In this document: piece after piece, positions 41,171 through 50,804 of the stretch
Layout of the letters: every line of letters starts with the position of its first letter
Numbering within the stretch: position 1 is the first letter of the stretch
Assembly (NCBI RefSeq): GCF_030944405.1
Contig: NZ_CP132339.1
Location: 4,650,001-4,714,000, forward strand
Length of the DNA: 64,000 bases
Direction of reading: 5' to 3'
From: Janthinobacterium sp. J1-1
GTDB taxonomy: Bacteria; Pseudomonadota; Gammaproteobacteria; Burkholderiales; Burkholderiaceae_D
The notes under the pieces: model-generated
The model's database searches: none
What the model was told of the DNA's origin: nothing
The model's input: only the letters and a program-made list of their open reading frames with translations
Program-made: the position numbers and the translations under genes

Positions 41171-41719
41171 TTGAAAAAACTCATTCTTGCCGCGGCGATT
41201 GCCGTCATCACCTTGGGCGCCGTGACCTATGCCTCGCCGTATTACACCCTGCACCAGATGAAAACGGCGCTGGCCGCACGCGACGCCGCCGCGCTGGCCG
41301 AACATGTCGACTTCCCCGCCCTGCGCGAAAACGTCAAGGAGCAGATCAATGGCGCCATGGCCGACGGCATCCGGACCACCGCAGGCGCGGACAATCCGTT
41401 TGCCGCCATGGGCCAGGCTTTGGTCAGCAGCATGACGAACAAGATGGTCGACGCCATGGTCTCGCCGGCGGGCGTGGTGGCGCTGGTCAACAAGAGCGTG
41501 GTCAGCGGCGATGAGAAGGTCGGCAGTGGCGAAGCGGCGCCTGGGCCGAAGACGGACAGCAAAGCCCGCTACACGGCCGCATATGCCGGCTGGGACAGTT
41601 TCGTGATCCGTCCCACAGCCAGGCAGGAAGATGGCGGCGGCCTGGTCTTGCGCCGCCATGGCTTGTGGAGCTGGAAGCTCAGTGCGATAGAGCTGTCGCA
41701 GGCGATGGCGGCCAGGTAA
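41171..41719 (+). CDS. DUF2939-family exported protein
   Basis: 182 residues with a TTG start. MKKLILAAAIAVITLGAVTY is a signal peptide or membrane anchor; SPYYTLHQMKTALAARDAAALAEHVDFPALRENVKEQI (split around residues 24-60) is the mark of DUF2939. The middle is rich in Ala, Gly and Met. Function unknown. A purine-rich RBS is weak, which with TTG suggests low expression. Confidence 0.78.
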   Translation: MKKLILAAAIAVITLGAVTYASPYYTLHQMKTALAARDAAALAEHVDFPALRENVKEQINGAMADGIRTTAGADNPFAAMGQALVSSMTNKMVDAMVSPAGVVALVNKSVVSGDEKVGSGEAAPGPKTDSKARYTAAYAGWDSFVIRPTARQEDGGGLVLRRHGLWSWKLSAIELSQAMAAR

Positions 41720-41746
41720 GCGGCAGTCCGCCATCAGTGGGCAGGC

Positions 41747-42439
41747 TTACATGCCCAGGGACTTGAGCAGGTCCTCGTTATCGTCGTCAGCGGCAGCGGG
41801 CGACGGTGCGGGGGCCTCATCCTTGGCCTTGTTGGCGAATTCAGAGTCCATCAGCGAGTCGGTGTCGACTTCCTGCGAATCGAAATCGTGCAGCTTGATG
41901 AACTCGGTACGGTCGATCGCCAGTTCCAGGTAGAAAATATTGTTCTTTTCCGTGTAGAAGGTCACACGGCGCATTTCAGGACGGTCCAGCGGCGTATCGA
42001 CGCTGAGCATGACCTGCTTGTTGAGCACCAGCATTTTCGGCTGGCTCTGCGTGATATTGGTTTGCAGTTCGCGCCGCACCTTGCCCGTGAAGTCGCCGAC
42101 GATCTGGTTCATCAGCTCGCCCATGATGTTCGACACTTCATCGGAGGTGTAAAACGCGGCCAGTTCCGATTTTGGCATGCCCATGTGCAGCATGTAGCGC
42201 TCGTAGATTTCCATCGCCGTGTCGGCCGCGAAATTGAGCACCACCAGGCCCGTGAAACCGCCGTCGAACATGACGAAGCAACCGATATCGGGCTTCAGGC
42301 CGGTCTTGGTGATGCGCTGCACCATGCCGGAGTAATTGACCCTGCTTTGCGTTGCGACGTTCAGCACCCGAACCACCGAGTTGCACAAACTCATCAACAA
42401 ATCTTCTGTACCGTACACAACATCCTTTTCTGCGCTCAT
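41747..42439 (-). CDS. DUF3334 protein with CheX-type phosphatase motif
   Basis: 230 residues from ATG 42439 (AGAGG upstream). The middle reads SDEVSNIMGELMNQIVGDF: E108 and N111, then proline exactly 22 residues after N111 (P134), the ExxN-x22-P signature of CheC/CheX/FliY phosphatases. The preceding FDGGFTGLVVLNFAADTAMEI fits the CheX fold. An acidic, Ala/Pro-rich linker leads to a C-terminal EDLLKSLGM, very like the CheY-binding tail of CheZ (DDLLDSLGF). I infer a CheY-phosphate phosphatase or CheY-docking protein; the DUF3334 assignment is from memory. Confidence 0.75.
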   Translation of the reverse strand: MSAEKDVVYGTEDLLMSLCNSVVRVLNVATQSRVNYSGMVQRITKTGLKPDIGCFVMFDGGFTGLVVLNFAADTAMEIYERYMLHMGMPKSELAAFYTSDEVSNIMGELMNQIVGDFTGKVRRELQTNITQSQPKMLVLNKQVMLSVDTPLDRPEMRRVTFYTEKNNIFYLELAIDRTEFIKLHDFDSQEVDTDSLMDSEFANKAKDEAPAPSPAAADDDNEDLLKSLGM

Positions 42440-42479
42440 GGGCAACCTCTCGTACTTTTATCCGTGCTTTTTATAATCG

Positions 42480-42497
42480 TATTTCTATGTAGAAATA
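42480..42497. promoter_or_regulatory. Perfect 18-bp palindrome
   Basis: TATTTCTATGTAGAAATA with an 8-bp arm each side, in the 234-bp region between the divergent DUF3334 and unknown 558-residue genes, next to a TATAAT (42472-42477). It could be an operator for either gene. Confidence 0.45.
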
Positions 42498-42673
42498 TGT
42501 ATCAGATGGGCAGAATACCGGTGCGCGCCATGTCCGTCCAGCCATACCTGCATTTACTTGACGATGTGTCGGGAAATCGCCCTTTCCTGCGCCGCGAGCG
42601 TGCCGAACAGAACAGGCTTTGACGCCAGTTTCAGGCATCATGTGCCTTACGGGCAACAGAATGAAAGGCAGCG

Positions 42674-44350
42674 ATGAGTCAGGACGTGGCACTGCAGGAA
42701 ATATTGGAGACCGTGCAAGCATGGTTCGATGAACAGGCGCGCAGGGAACCGGGCAAGACGGTGGGACGCACCACCTTGCAGATCGGCGTCTTCAATGAGC
42801 TGCTGCTCGACTACCAGCCGGGCCGCAGCAGCCTGGACGTGGACCTGGGTTTCGGCCAGGGATCGCCGTCGATGCAAGCGCCTTTCCTGACGCCGGCGCA
42901 AGTGGAAGACGAACTCGTGCCCGCACTGGCGCAGGCATTCCGAAACGCCCTGGCGAACGCCGACCCGGCCCTGCTGGACTACCATTTCCGCTTGCGCGCC
43001 ACCTTCCCCACCACCGAAGGCCAGCGCGAATGGCTGGTGCTGGAATTGCTCGACGAAGCCAAGCGGCAGGCACTGCTGGCGCGCATCAAAGCGTATATCG
43101 ACCGCAAGCTGCGCGCCGGCAGCTATGACGGCAAGCCGCTGGAATCGTTTTTCCTCAGCCGGCACCTGCTCGATCCGCGCCTGTTCCCTGCCCTGGACGC
43201 GGCCTGGACCATCGCGCAATTCGAGCAGCTGCAGCAGCTGCGGCCCGGCCGCCAGGCGGCGCTGGCCGAGCATCGCGGCAATCTTATCCGCGCCGGCACC
43301 AGCTGGGCCGAGGATTGCTTCCTGCCGCGCCATTTCGAGGTGCGGCGTTCCGAATACCGGGCCAATGTCTACACCATCAAGCCCGGCGCGCAGAACAGAG
43401 GCCAGGACGGCGGCAAGGACGGCGGCACGGATGGCCAGATCGACCTGCTGCTGTATATCGCCGTGATGATACTGCGCCACGAGCCCAGCTATGCCAAACC
43501 GACCGGCCTGCAGTTCATCCAGCTGGCCACGCAACTGGGCAGCGAGCGCGCCGCCCGCATGCTGACCGAGGGCAGCGGCAGCTTTGCGCAGGACGCCATC
43601 GACCTGGCGACAGAGCAGGCGCGCTGCACCGCGAATGACGTCTTCGCCACTATCCATATCCAGATCAAGGAAGAAGGCGCCGCGGCCTATGCCCAGGCGC
43701 TCGATTTCGTGACCCGCCTGCTGGAAAACGGTTTTCCGAAAAGCTGCCAGATCAAGCTGAAATCAAGCGTCCGCGATTACCTGCCCATCAAAGGGCTGGC
43801 CCGCTCCGATACCCACCGCTTTTTCGCCAATGCGCTGGCTTATACAGAACTGCATCCGCGACTGGCGCGTTATGCGCGCGCGGCCATTGCGCAATATGAA
43901 TTCTATGCCGATACCGAGGATGAAAAGAATTGCATGCCGGGCAGCTACGCCACCTTCGGCCTGGCGCTAGCCGATCCACAATGGTTCGCACTGCTGGAAC
44001 ACTATATGGCCGCCGTCGATGAAGAGCATCAAAGCGTGCAGGATAGTTTCACGGCCGCATTTGCCGCGCACCATGGCGTCAACCCGGACACCATCGCCAC
44101 CCTGGTCACCTGCCTGCGCCACTGTACCGACAATGTGAAACTGAAGATCTCGCCGGCATTCGACGATGACGCACTGCTGGAATTGCTGCACCGGCAACTG
44201 CAAGGCCTGGAAGCGCACGAGGTGGACCATGTGCTGCAGGCAATCTGGGGCAAGTCGGAAAAACTGGCGGCGCTGGCGCGCAAGGCACAGGGCCGGCGCC
44301 AGGAATTGCTGGCGAGTCTGGCCGCGCTTAGCGCGCCGACACGACGTTGA
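42674..44350 (+). CDS. Large hypothetical protein (DUF6138-like)
   Basis: 558 residues, cytoplasmic, no signal peptide or membrane segment. Largely helical, with a Gly-rich insertion around residue 240 (RGQDGGKDGGTDGQ). Sequence features resemble the DUF6138 group (unknown function), but this is a tentative recall. It shows a long internal similarity to nothing I can name. The last 23 bp overlap the converging receiver-domain gene. GC and codon use match the neighbours. Confidence 0.72.
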   Translation: MSQDVALQEILETVQAWFDEQARREPGKTVGRTTLQIGVFNELLLDYQPGRSSLDVDLGFGQGSPSMQAPFLTPAQVEDELVPALAQAFRNALANADPALLDYHFRLRATFPTTEGQREWLVLELLDEAKRQALLARIKAYIDRKLRAGSYDGKPLESFFLSRHLLDPRLFPALDAAWTIAQFEQLQQLRPGRQAALAEHRGNLIRAGTSWAEDCFLPRHFEVRRSEYRANVYTIKPGAQNRGQDGGKDGGTDGQIDLLLYIAVMILRHEPSYAKPTGLQFIQLATQLGSERAARMLTEGSGSFAQDAIDLATEQARCTANDVFATIHIQIKEEGAAAYAQALDFVTRLLENGFPKSCQIKLKSSVRDYLPIKGLARSDTHRFFANALAYTELHPRLARYARAAIAQYEFYADTEDEKNCMPGSYATFGLALADPQWFALLEHYMAAVDEEHQSVQDSFTAAFAAHHGVNPDTIATLVTCLRHCTDNVKLKISPAFDDDALLELLHRQLQGLEAHEVDHVLQAIWGKSEKLAALARKAQGRRQELLASLAALSAPTRR

Positions 44351-44702
44351 GGATATCGTCCAGGCTGGCCGGCTTGACCAGGTGATGGTCGAAACCGATG
44401 ACCTGGGTGCGCTCGCGCGTGCGGGCATCGCCCCAGGCGGTCAGCGCGATCATGCGCGTCTGCTTGAAGCGCGGCGTGCGGCGCAGGGTGGATACCACGT
44501 CAAAACCGGTGATTTCGGGCATGCCCAGGTCGAGCAGCATGACGTCGGGCTGGAAGGCGTCGGCGGCCTTGATCGCTTCGGCGCCGCCATAGATGGGCAG
44601 CGCTTCATGCCCGCACATGTGCAGGAATTCGGCGATCAGGTCGGCCGCGTCGCGATTGTCGTCGACGACCATGACACGCAAGGGTAAGAGTTGGTTTGCC
44701 AT
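44328..44702 (-). CDS. Single-domain response regulator (receiver only)
   Basis: 124 residues, a CheY-like receiver with no output domain. Conserved positions: acidic pair VDDN, phosphoacceptor aspartate in MLLDLGMPE (about residue 57), Thr in IALTAWGDA, and VKPASLDDI with the lysine. It resembles the receivers found at the ends of hybrid kinases in betaproteobacteria. No partner kinase is adjacent. It converges with the 558-residue gene, overlapping by 23 bp. Confidence 0.92.
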   Translation of the reverse strand: MANQLLPLRVMVVDDNRDAADLIAEFLHMCGHEALPIYGGAEAIKAADAFQPDVMLLDLGMPEITGFDVVSTLRRTPRFKQTRMIALTAWGDARTRERTQVIGFDHHLVKPASLDDILNVVSAR

Positions 44703-44841
44703 TGTAGCCTGCTATAAATACGCGCTTTCCGGCGAGGGTCAGCGCTCGTATGCCAGCAGGTTCGAGGCGGCAGATTGATTTCCAGCCAGGAGTGGTGACT
44801 GAAAGGATGAGGTTGCTTCTTGGGAATTATACATAGTTTTT

Positions 44842-44912
44842 GCTCCTACAAGTGCCAGAAATCAAGATCGTCTGCATATTTTAACAATCTTTCATCTTTG
44901 CACTGTAGGAGC
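44842..44912. promoter_or_regulatory. Long-range inverted repeat upstream of the receiver gene
   Basis: GCTCCTACAAGTGC (44842-44855) and GCACTGTAGGAGC (44900-44912) pair with one bulge across a 44-nt loop in the 255-bp gap between receptor stop and receiver start. Confidence 0.45.
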
Positions 44913-44957
44913 TGACGCTGCCTTCCTGTAGCTGTAACCGCCGCCGCCCCGCGAGAA

Positions 44958-46601
44958 TCAGCCCTGCATCAACAGCGTCTGCTGCCGCTGAGGCTGGTGT
45001 GGCGGCGGCGAAGCGTGCATGGCGGCCGGCCTGGCCGCTGCCGCGCCGGCGTCCTGCAAGCGGAATACCTGCACCGATTGCGACAGCTGCTGGGCCTGTT
45101 CCTGCATGGCGTTGGCGGCAGCGGCGGCCTCTTCGACCAGGGCCGCGTTTTGCTGCGTCACCTGGTCCATCTGGGTAATCGCTTCATTGACCTGCTCGAT
45201 GCCGACGCGCTGCTCTTCGCTGGCGTCGGTGATCTCGCCGATGATGCCGGACAGGCGCTGCACGCTGTCGACCACCTGCTGCATGGTGGCGCCGGCCTGC
45301 TCGACCAGCTTGTTGCCGGCGCCGACCTTGTCGACCGAATCATCGATCAGGCCCTTGATTTCCTTGGCCGCGCTGGCGCTGCGCTGGGCCAGGTTGCGCA
45401 CTTCGGTGGCGACCACGGCAAAGCCGCGCCCCTGCTCGCCGGCACGCGCCGCTTCCACGGCCGCATTCAGGGCCAGGATATTGGTCTGGAAAGCGATGCC
45501 GTCGATGACGCCGATAATGTCGGCGATCTTGCGCGACGAGGCATTGATCGAGCCCATGGTCTGCACCACGTCGGCCACCACCGCGCCACCCTGCACCGCC
45601 ACCGCCGAGGCGGATGCGGCCAGCGTACGGGCCGCCTGGGCATTATCGGCATTCTGCTTGACGGCGGCAGTCAGCTCTTCCATTGACGAGGCCGTCTCTT
45701 CCAGCGAGCTGGCTTGCTGCTCGGTGCGCGACGACAGGTCCATATTGCCGGCCGCGATCTGCGCCGAGGCCGTGGCGATGGTGTCGGTACCGCCACGCAC
45801 ATCGCCGACGATCGTCACCAGCGCCGCATTCATGTCGCGCAGCGCGGCCATCAGTTCACCGGTCTCGTCTTTTGAACGCACGACGATATGGCTGCTGAGG
45901 TCACCCTTGGCCACGCGCTGGGCCAAGGTCACCGCCTCGCGCAGCGGCGAGGTGATATTGCGATTCAACAGGAAGGCCAGCACGCAGGCCAGCAGCGCGG
46001 CAATCGCGCCGCCACCGAGCAGGACCACGCTGGTACGCGTTTTCAGGGCCGCGGCTTCCTCGCTGCGCTGCACCAGCAAGCCGCGTTCGGCCTGGCCGAT
46101 TTCAACGAGCACAGCACGCATGGCATCCATGTCGGCCTTGCCTTTGCCCGCTTGCTCGGCCGCCACAACGGCTTCCATATTGCCGTCGGCCAAGGCAGCG
46201 CGGCGCAGCGCGATGATGGGCTCGACGGCCGTCGCCAGCCAGCGCTGCTGGGTCGCCTCCAGGGTCGCCAGCCGGGTTTGCTGGGCCGGATTGTCCGACG
46301 TCAGCGCGCGGATCTTTTGCAGATGCTCGCTGAAAATGCGCTTGCCATACAGCAGCGGCTCCAGCGACGCATCCTTGCCCGTCAAGGCAAAGCCCCGCTC
46401 GCCCGTTTCGATATCGACCAGGCCTTCGAGCAAGCCGCTCGCTTCGCCCAGCACTTCATAAGTATGCACATTCCAGCGATTGGCTTCGCCCAGGCTGGCA
46501 AAATTGCTCTGGGCCATGGTAATCAGGATCGCCAGCAAGGCGATGACGGCGCCGAACGCCAGGTAAAGACGCGTGCCTATTTTCAAGTTCGACAGAACCA
46601 T
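44958..46601 (-). CDS. Methyl-accepting chemotaxis protein with CHASE3 sensor
   Basis: 547 residues from the ATG with GGAGAG upstream. Membrane segment 1 (about 10-30, [19 protein letters not shown]), a CHASE3-type helical periplasmic domain ([22 protein letters not shown]), membrane segment 2 (about 190-210), HAMP ([19 protein letters not shown]) and the signalling domain with tip [20 protein letters not shown]. The C terminus ends in a His/Pro/Gln-rich tail with no CheR-binding pentapeptide. CHASE3 ligands are mostly unknown. It is divergent from the AraC regulator. Confidence 0.94.
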   Translation of the reverse strand: MVLSNLKIGTRLYLAFGAVIALLAILITMAQSNFASLGEANRWNVHTYEVLGEASGLLEGLVDIETGERGFALTGKDASLEPLLYGKRIFSEHLQKIRALTSDNPAQQTRLATLEATQQRWLATAVEPIIALRRAALADGNMEAVVAAEQAGKGKADMDAMRAVLVEIGQAERGLLVQRSEEAAALKTRTSVVLLGGGAIAALLACVLAFLLNRNITSPLREAVTLAQRVAKGDLSSHIVVRSKDETGELMAALRDMNAALVTIVGDVRGGTDTIATASAQIAAGNMDLSSRTEQQASSLEETASSMEELTAAVKQNADNAQAARTLAASASAVAVQGGAVVADVVQTMGSINASSRKIADIIGVIDGIAFQTNILALNAAVEAARAGEQGRGFAVVATEVRNLAQRSASAAKEIKGLIDDSVDKVGAGNKLVEQAGATMQQVVDSVQRLSGIIGEITDASEEQRVGIEQVNEAITQMDQVTQQNAALVEEAAAAANAMQEQAQQLSQSVQVFRLQDAGAAAARPAAMHASPPPHQPQRQQTLLMQG

Positions 46602-46740
46602 GTAACTCTCCATTGATGCGACGCTACGCGACAAGAATGCTGTCCAAGACAGCCATATTGGCGACGATCATAGCGATAAAAATGACATCATTAGTTGCTG
46701 TTAGTCTACAATTTATATCTTTCCGTCTTTTTCTTTCCGC

Positions 46741-47568
46741 ATGGACACTCTTTCCGTCTTGCTGTTGCGCCTGGGCTTTTCCGCCGATATTTTTTTTCGC
46801 GGCGCTTTTTGTGGCAGCAACCATTTCCCCGTGCAACCGACGCGCGGCCATTTGCACCTGCTGCGCCAGGGTACGCTGACCTTGACGCACGACGATGGCA
46901 CGCCCTTGCAACTGGAAGGCCCGGCCGTGGCATGGTATCCGCGCCCGCACGCGCATGGCCTGTCGACCGGCGGCGATACCGCCGAATTGCTGTGCGCCAG
47001 CGTGCACCTGGCCAGCGACGACGCCATGGTGCGGGCCTTGCCGGACTGCCTGCACCTGGACCTGGCGCAGCTGCCGGCCTTGTCCGCCACCCTGGCCTTG
47101 CTGTTCGAGGAAGCCCAGCTGGCCGGCCCCGGCCATGAACTGGTGTTGAAACGCCTGTGCGAAATACTGCTGGTGCAATTGCTGCGCCATGCCTTGCAGC
47201 ACAAGCTGATCTCGGCGACCACCCTGCCCGGCGTGTCTGATGCCGCCCTGGGCAAGGCCATGCACGCCATGCGCGCGCATCCCGGTGGCAAATGGTCGGT
47301 GGCCGAGCTGGCGGCCGTGTGCGGCATGTCGCGCAGCCGCTTCGCGCGCCAGTTTCATGAGATGGTCGGCTGTCCGCCGGCCCAGTACCTGAACCGCCTG
47401 CGCATCGAGCGCGCCCAGGAACAGCTGCGGCAAGGCAGGCTGGTACAGGATATCGCGGTGGAAGTCGGCTACAGCAGCCAGCCCGCTTTTACCCGCGCCT
47501 TCCGCGCCGCCACGCAGCTGTCGCCGCGTGACTGGCTGGCGCGGGACGGCCGCGACGGGCCGCGTTAG
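46741..47568 (+). CDS. AraC-family transcriptional regulator
   Basis: 275 residues: an N-terminal cupin-type effector domain (GHLHLLRQGTLTLTHDDG) and a C-terminal double helix-turn-helix (WSVAELAAVCGMSRSRFARQF and QDIAVEVGYSSQPAFTRAFRA). The spacing is that of Cupin_6/AraC proteins common in proteobacteria. It is divergent from a CHASE3 receptor with a 139-bp gap. Its stop overlaps that of the converging 84-residue gene by 4 bp. Targets unknown. Confidence 0.92.
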   Translation: MDTLSVLLLRLGFSADIFFRGAFCGSNHFPVQPTRGHLHLLRQGTLTLTHDDGTPLQLEGPAVAWYPRPHAHGLSTGGDTAELLCASVHLASDDAMVRALPDCLHLDLAQLPALSATLALLFEEAQLAGPGHELVLKRLCEILLVQLLRHALQHKLISATTLPGVSDAALGKAMHAMRAHPGGKWSVAELAAVCGMSRSRFARQFHEMVGCPPAQYLNRLRIERAQEQLRQGRLVQDIAVEVGYSSQPAFTRAFRAATQLSPRDWLARDGRDGPR

Positions 47569-47819
47569 AAATCGAGCGCGCGCAGCACCACGCTGCTGGC
47601 CATCAGGTCGCGGCTCAGGTAGGCAAACGCCCGTTGGGCGATCAGCAGGCTGTGCGCTTCGAAGACCGACAAGGCGTCGCCCTGTCCGCCGCCCAGGCTG
47701 AGCAGCGCGGTGGAGGTCACGCGGCAGATCTTGTCTGCGCCAAACGCGGCCAAGTGGAAAGTAACTGCCCCGTCGGTCTGGTCGAGCGTCACGCTGTTGC
47801 GGAGAATTTTATATGGCAT
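47565..47819 (-). CDS. Small protein, possibly DUF1488
   Basis: 84 residues from the ATG that gives MPYKILRNSVTLDQTDG. The pattern GAVTFHLAAFGADKICRVTSTALLSL and a late FEAHSLLIAQRAFAYLSRD is reminiscent of DUF1488, a small protein family of unknown function. The match is by memory and tentative. It converges with the AraC regulator. Confidence 0.65.
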   Translation of the reverse strand: MPYKILRNSVTLDQTDGAVTFHLAAFGADKICRVTSTALLSLGGGQGDALSVFEAHSLLIAQRAFAYLSRDLMASSVVLRALDF

Positions 47820-47992
47820 GGAACGTCCTTTGCCGCCATGCGGCGCACTGCGGGAAGGTGTGTAATGAAAGAGGCATGGACATGGCACCAGCCTACCGGC
47901 GTTGCTGAGACGCTACCGTCTGTTACCGTACATAAAGAAACGTTTGCATGCGCAATCGACCGGGAATGGTGCTTGCGGCTACAATGCGGCAG

Positions 47993-48358
47993 ATGACTAG
48001 CACCAACAGCAATATTACTCAGATGACAATTTTCGATATTCCGCCAGACCAGGATGCCGACCGGCGCCTGGCGCTGTTACGCCTGCTGGAACCGGGCCAT
48101 GTACCCGGCGCCCTGGCCGCCGACATGCTGGCCGGGAACCTGCCCGGGCTGCACGTGCGCCAATTGCTGGCCCGGCTGCGCAGGCTGCGCGCCGCGCAGT
48201 CCAACCTGCTGCATTACGCCGGCGCCACCGGGGCCCAGGCGCAGCAGGAGTTTGGCGCGGCAATTGCCGCACTGAAGGCCGAACTGGCCAAGCGCCCGCA
48301 TGTTCCCAACAAGCGGGAAGCGAAGGCGCTGCGCCAGGCGGCGGCGAAACAACGCTGA
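47993..48358 (+). CDS. Hypothetical protein
   Basis: 121 residues from ATG 47993; starts at 47984 or 48023 (MTIFDIPPDQD) are also possible and no RBS is decisive. Helical, with a Leu/Arg-rich core (HVRQLLARLRRLRAAQSNLL) and a basic Lys/Arg C terminus. I do not recognise a family. The esterase gene starts 43 bp later on the same strand. Confidence 0.6.
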   Translation: MTSTNSNITQMTIFDIPPDQDADRRLALLRLLEPGHVPGALAADMLAGNLPGLHVRQLLARLRRLRAAQSNLLHYAGATGAQAQQEFGAAIAALKAELAKRPHVPNKREAKALRQAAAKQR

Positions 48359-48401
48359 ACCGTTCATTTTTTCTGTCACTCACGCTAGCGAGACCCACCC
48401 C

Positions 48402-49259
48402 ATGCCACGATTCCATCCTTCCCACCTGCTATTCAGCGCGCTGCTGTGCATTACGGCGCCGGCCGCCACCGCCACCGCCATTGAACCGGCACTGTCCGCC
48501 GCCACGCCGCTGGTCATCGGCGAGAGCTTTGCCATCGCCTCGGCCGTGCTGGGCGAAACGCGTCATATCAATGTATACACGGCGCGCGCCTGGGATACCC
48601 CGCCGGACGCGCCGTTGCCGGTGCTGTACATGCCCGACGGCGGCATCGCGGAGGACTTCCTGCACATCGCCGGCCTGCTGCAGGTGTCGGTGGCGAACGG
48701 CACCATGCGTCCGTTCCGGCTGGTCGGCATAGCAAACACCCAGCGCCGGCGCGACCTGACCGGACCCACCGGGGATGCCAAGGACCGCGCCATCGCGCCG
48801 GTGGTCGGTGGCGCGGCGGCCTACCGCAGCTTTATCCGCGACGAGCTGATGCCGCAAGTGCGCCAGCGCTACCGTGGCACCGGTGAAACGGCCATCGTCG
48901 GCGAATCGCTGGCGGGCCTGTTTGTGGTGGAAACCTTGCTGCTCGAACCCCAGCTGTTCGACCATTACCTGGCGTTCGACCCCAGCCTGTGGTGGAACCG
49001 CGGCTTTTTGCCCAGCCAGGCAGCCGGGCTGCTGGGCAGGCAAGGCGGCAGCAAACGCAGTCTGTATATCGCCAGCAGCAGCGAAGCGGGCATTGCCAGC
49101 GAAGTGCAACGCCTGGCCACGGTGCTGGAGCAGTCCGCGCCCAAGGGGCTGGACTGGCATGTGGAACGCATGCCGCAGGAAAGCCACGGCACGATTTACC
49201 ACCCCGCCGCGCTGAAGGCCTTTCGCGCCGTGTTTGCGCCGAAGATGGACAAACTGTAA
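48402..49259 (+). CDS. Exported alpha/beta-hydrolase, esterase-D type
   Basis: 285 residues with a signal peptide (MPRFHPSHLLFSALLCITAP, cleavage near residue 26). The fold matches the putative-esterase family that includes IroE-type siderophore esterases: VLYMPDGGIAEDF, the nucleophile elbow IVGESLAGLF, and FDPSLWWNRGF. The late ESHGTIYHPA supplies the histidine. It may act on an ester in the periplasm. A siderophore link is only a family hint; no siderophore genes are nearby. Confidence 0.86.
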   Translation: MPRFHPSHLLFSALLCITAPAATATAIEPALSAATPLVIGESFAIASAVLGETRHINVYTARAWDTPPDAPLPVLYMPDGGIAEDFLHIAGLLQVSVANGTMRPFRLVGIANTQRRRDLTGPTGDAKDRAIAPVVGGAAAYRSFIRDELMPQVRQRYRGTGETAIVGESLAGLFVVETLLLEPQLFDHYLAFDPSLWWNRGFLPSQAAGLLGRQGGSKRSLYIASSSEAGIASEVQRLATVLEQSAPKGLDWHVERMPQESHGTIYHPAALKAFRAVFAPKMDKL

Positions 49260-49326
49260 TCGTCGCCGCAGGTCACGGGAAGGGGCGCGCCGGTAAAATG
49301 CAGGCCCGCCCCCAGCAAGGATTTCC

Positions 49327-50172
49327 ATGACCTTATTGCAGCTGTTTATCCTCTCCGTCGTCCAGGGCTTTGCCGAACTGCTGCCCGTATCGAGCTCCGC
49401 CCACGTCATCATGGCGGAAAAGCTGATGGGGCTCGATCCCACCTCGCCCGAACTGACCATGCTGCTGGTGATGCTGCACACCGGCACCATGTTCGCCGTC
49501 ATCGTGTATTTCTGGGCTTCGTGGCGCAAGACGTATTTCAGCTCGGGCGCGGCCCTGCGCGGCAATCTGCTGTTGCTGGCGGCGGCGACCTTGATGACGG
49601 GCATCGTCGGCTACGGCCTGCTGAAGCTGATCACCCATGTGGTGATGGCCGGCACGCCCGGCTTCGAGATCGAACACCTGTTCGGCAACGCCAGGCTGAT
49701 GGCCGCCGCGCTGGCCGCCGCCGGCGTGCTGATCATGCTGTCGTCGCGGCTGCAAGCGCGCCACGATGGCGCGTTGACCTTGCCGCGCGCCATGCTGGTC
49801 GGCGCGGTACAAGGCCTGTGCCTGCCATTTCGCGGCTTTTCGCGCTCCGGCGCCACCATTTCCACGGCGATCGCCGTCGGCGTGCCGCAGCGGCGCGCCG
49901 AGGAATTCAGCTTCGCACTGGCGGTGGTGCTGACGCCGGCCGTGCTGGTCAAGGAAGGCTGGCGCTTTTACCACGCGGTCAACACCGGCGCGGCGGGCCA
50001 TGGCGCGCCCTTGGCGCAGCTGCTGGCGCCGAGCTTGCTGGGCATGTGTTTGTCCTTCGTGGCCGGTCTGCTCGCGCTGCGCTGGCTGTCGCGCTGGCTG
50101 GAACAGGGCCGCTGGCACTTGTTTGGCGTATATTGCCTGGCCGCCTCGGCAGTAGTGCTGTGGGTAGGGTAA
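49327..50172 (+). CDS. uppP: Undecaprenyl-diphosphate phosphatase UppP
   Basis: 281 residues, polytopic membrane protein that recycles undecaprenyl pyrophosphate for peptidoglycan synthesis (also BacA, bacitracin resistance). Family motifs: VVQGFAELLPVSSSAHVIMAEKL in the first segments and LCLPFRGFSRSGATIST in the middle. Length is normal. mntP follows 59 bp later; a GC hairpin (50181-50198) sits between but lacks a T-run. Confidence 0.95.
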   Translation: MTLLQLFILSVVQGFAELLPVSSSAHVIMAEKLMGLDPTSPELTMLLVMLHTGTMFAVIVYFWASWRKTYFSSGAALRGNLLLLAAATLMTGIVGYGLLKLITHVVMAGTPGFEIEHLFGNARLMAAALAAAGVLIMLSSRLQARHDGALTLPRAMLVGAVQGLCLPFRGFSRSGATISTAIAVGVPQRRAEEFSFALAVVLTPAVLVKEGWRFYHAVNTGAAGHGAPLAQLLAPSLLGMCLSFVAGLLALRWLSRWLEQGRWHLFGVYCLAASAVVLWVG

Positions 50173-50231
50173 AATCGCGGCGGGCCGTTTTTGGCCCGTC
50201 CATCCCAGCCAGGTATTACTGAAAGCCAACG

Positions 50232-50804
50232 ATGAATTTTGCCGCCACCGCCGCCCTCTCGCTCGCCATGTCCACCGACGCCTTTGCCGCCGCCGTCGGC
50301 AAGGGCGCCGCGCTGCACAAGCCGCAATGGCGCGAGGCGCTGCGCACCGGCCTGATCTTCGGCGTGATCGAGTCGATCACGCCGCTGATCGGCTGGGCCC
50401 TGGGCCGCGTGGCCGCGCCCTACGTGGCCGCCTGGGATCACTGGCTGGCGTTCAGCCTGCTGGGCATCATCGGCGTGCTGATGATACGCAATGCCTTGTC
50501 CAATGCCGAAGAAGAAGAGGAACCGGCACGCAGCCATTCCTTCTGGGTGCTGGCTGTCACCGGCTTTGCCACCAGCATCGACGCCATGGTGGTGGGCGCT
50601 GGCCTGGCTTTGCTGGGCGCTAATATTTTGGTCACGGCCGCCGCCATCGGCTTTTCCACGTTCGTGATGGTCACCATCGGCGTGATGCTGGGCCGCGTGC
50701 TGGGCACGGTGGCCGGCCGGCGCGCCGAACTGGTGGGTGGTTTGATCCTGATCGTGATCGGCTGCCTGATCCTGTACGAACACCTGGGCCACCCGGCTGC
50801 CTGA
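50232..50804 (+). CDS. mntP: Manganese efflux pump MntP
   Basis: 190 residues, six membrane segments. The duplicated acidic motifs are clear: [15 protein letters not shown] at the start and [18 protein letters not shown] in the middle. Exports Mn2+. The 59-bp leader is too short for the yybP-ykoY riboswitch that often controls mntP, and I see no such fold. Downstream lies a 131-bp gap. Confidence 0.94.
   Translation: MNFAATAALSLAMSTDAFAAAVGKGAALHKPQWREALRTGLIFGVIESITPLIGWALGRVAAPYVAAWDHWLAFSLLGIIGVLMIRNALSNAEEEEEPARSHSFWVLAVTGFATSIDAMVVGAGLALLGANILVTAAAIGFSTFVMVTIGVMLGRVLGTVAGRRAELVGGLILIVIGCLILYEHLGHPAA

Noticed and set aside
50181..50198. GC hairpin between uppP and mntP as a terminator
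   Set aside because: Six-bp stem with T in the loop rather than after it; not a standard terminator.
50173..50231. yybP-ykoY manganese riboswitch before mntP
   Set aside because: The leader is only 59 bp and holds one small GC hairpin without the expected fold.
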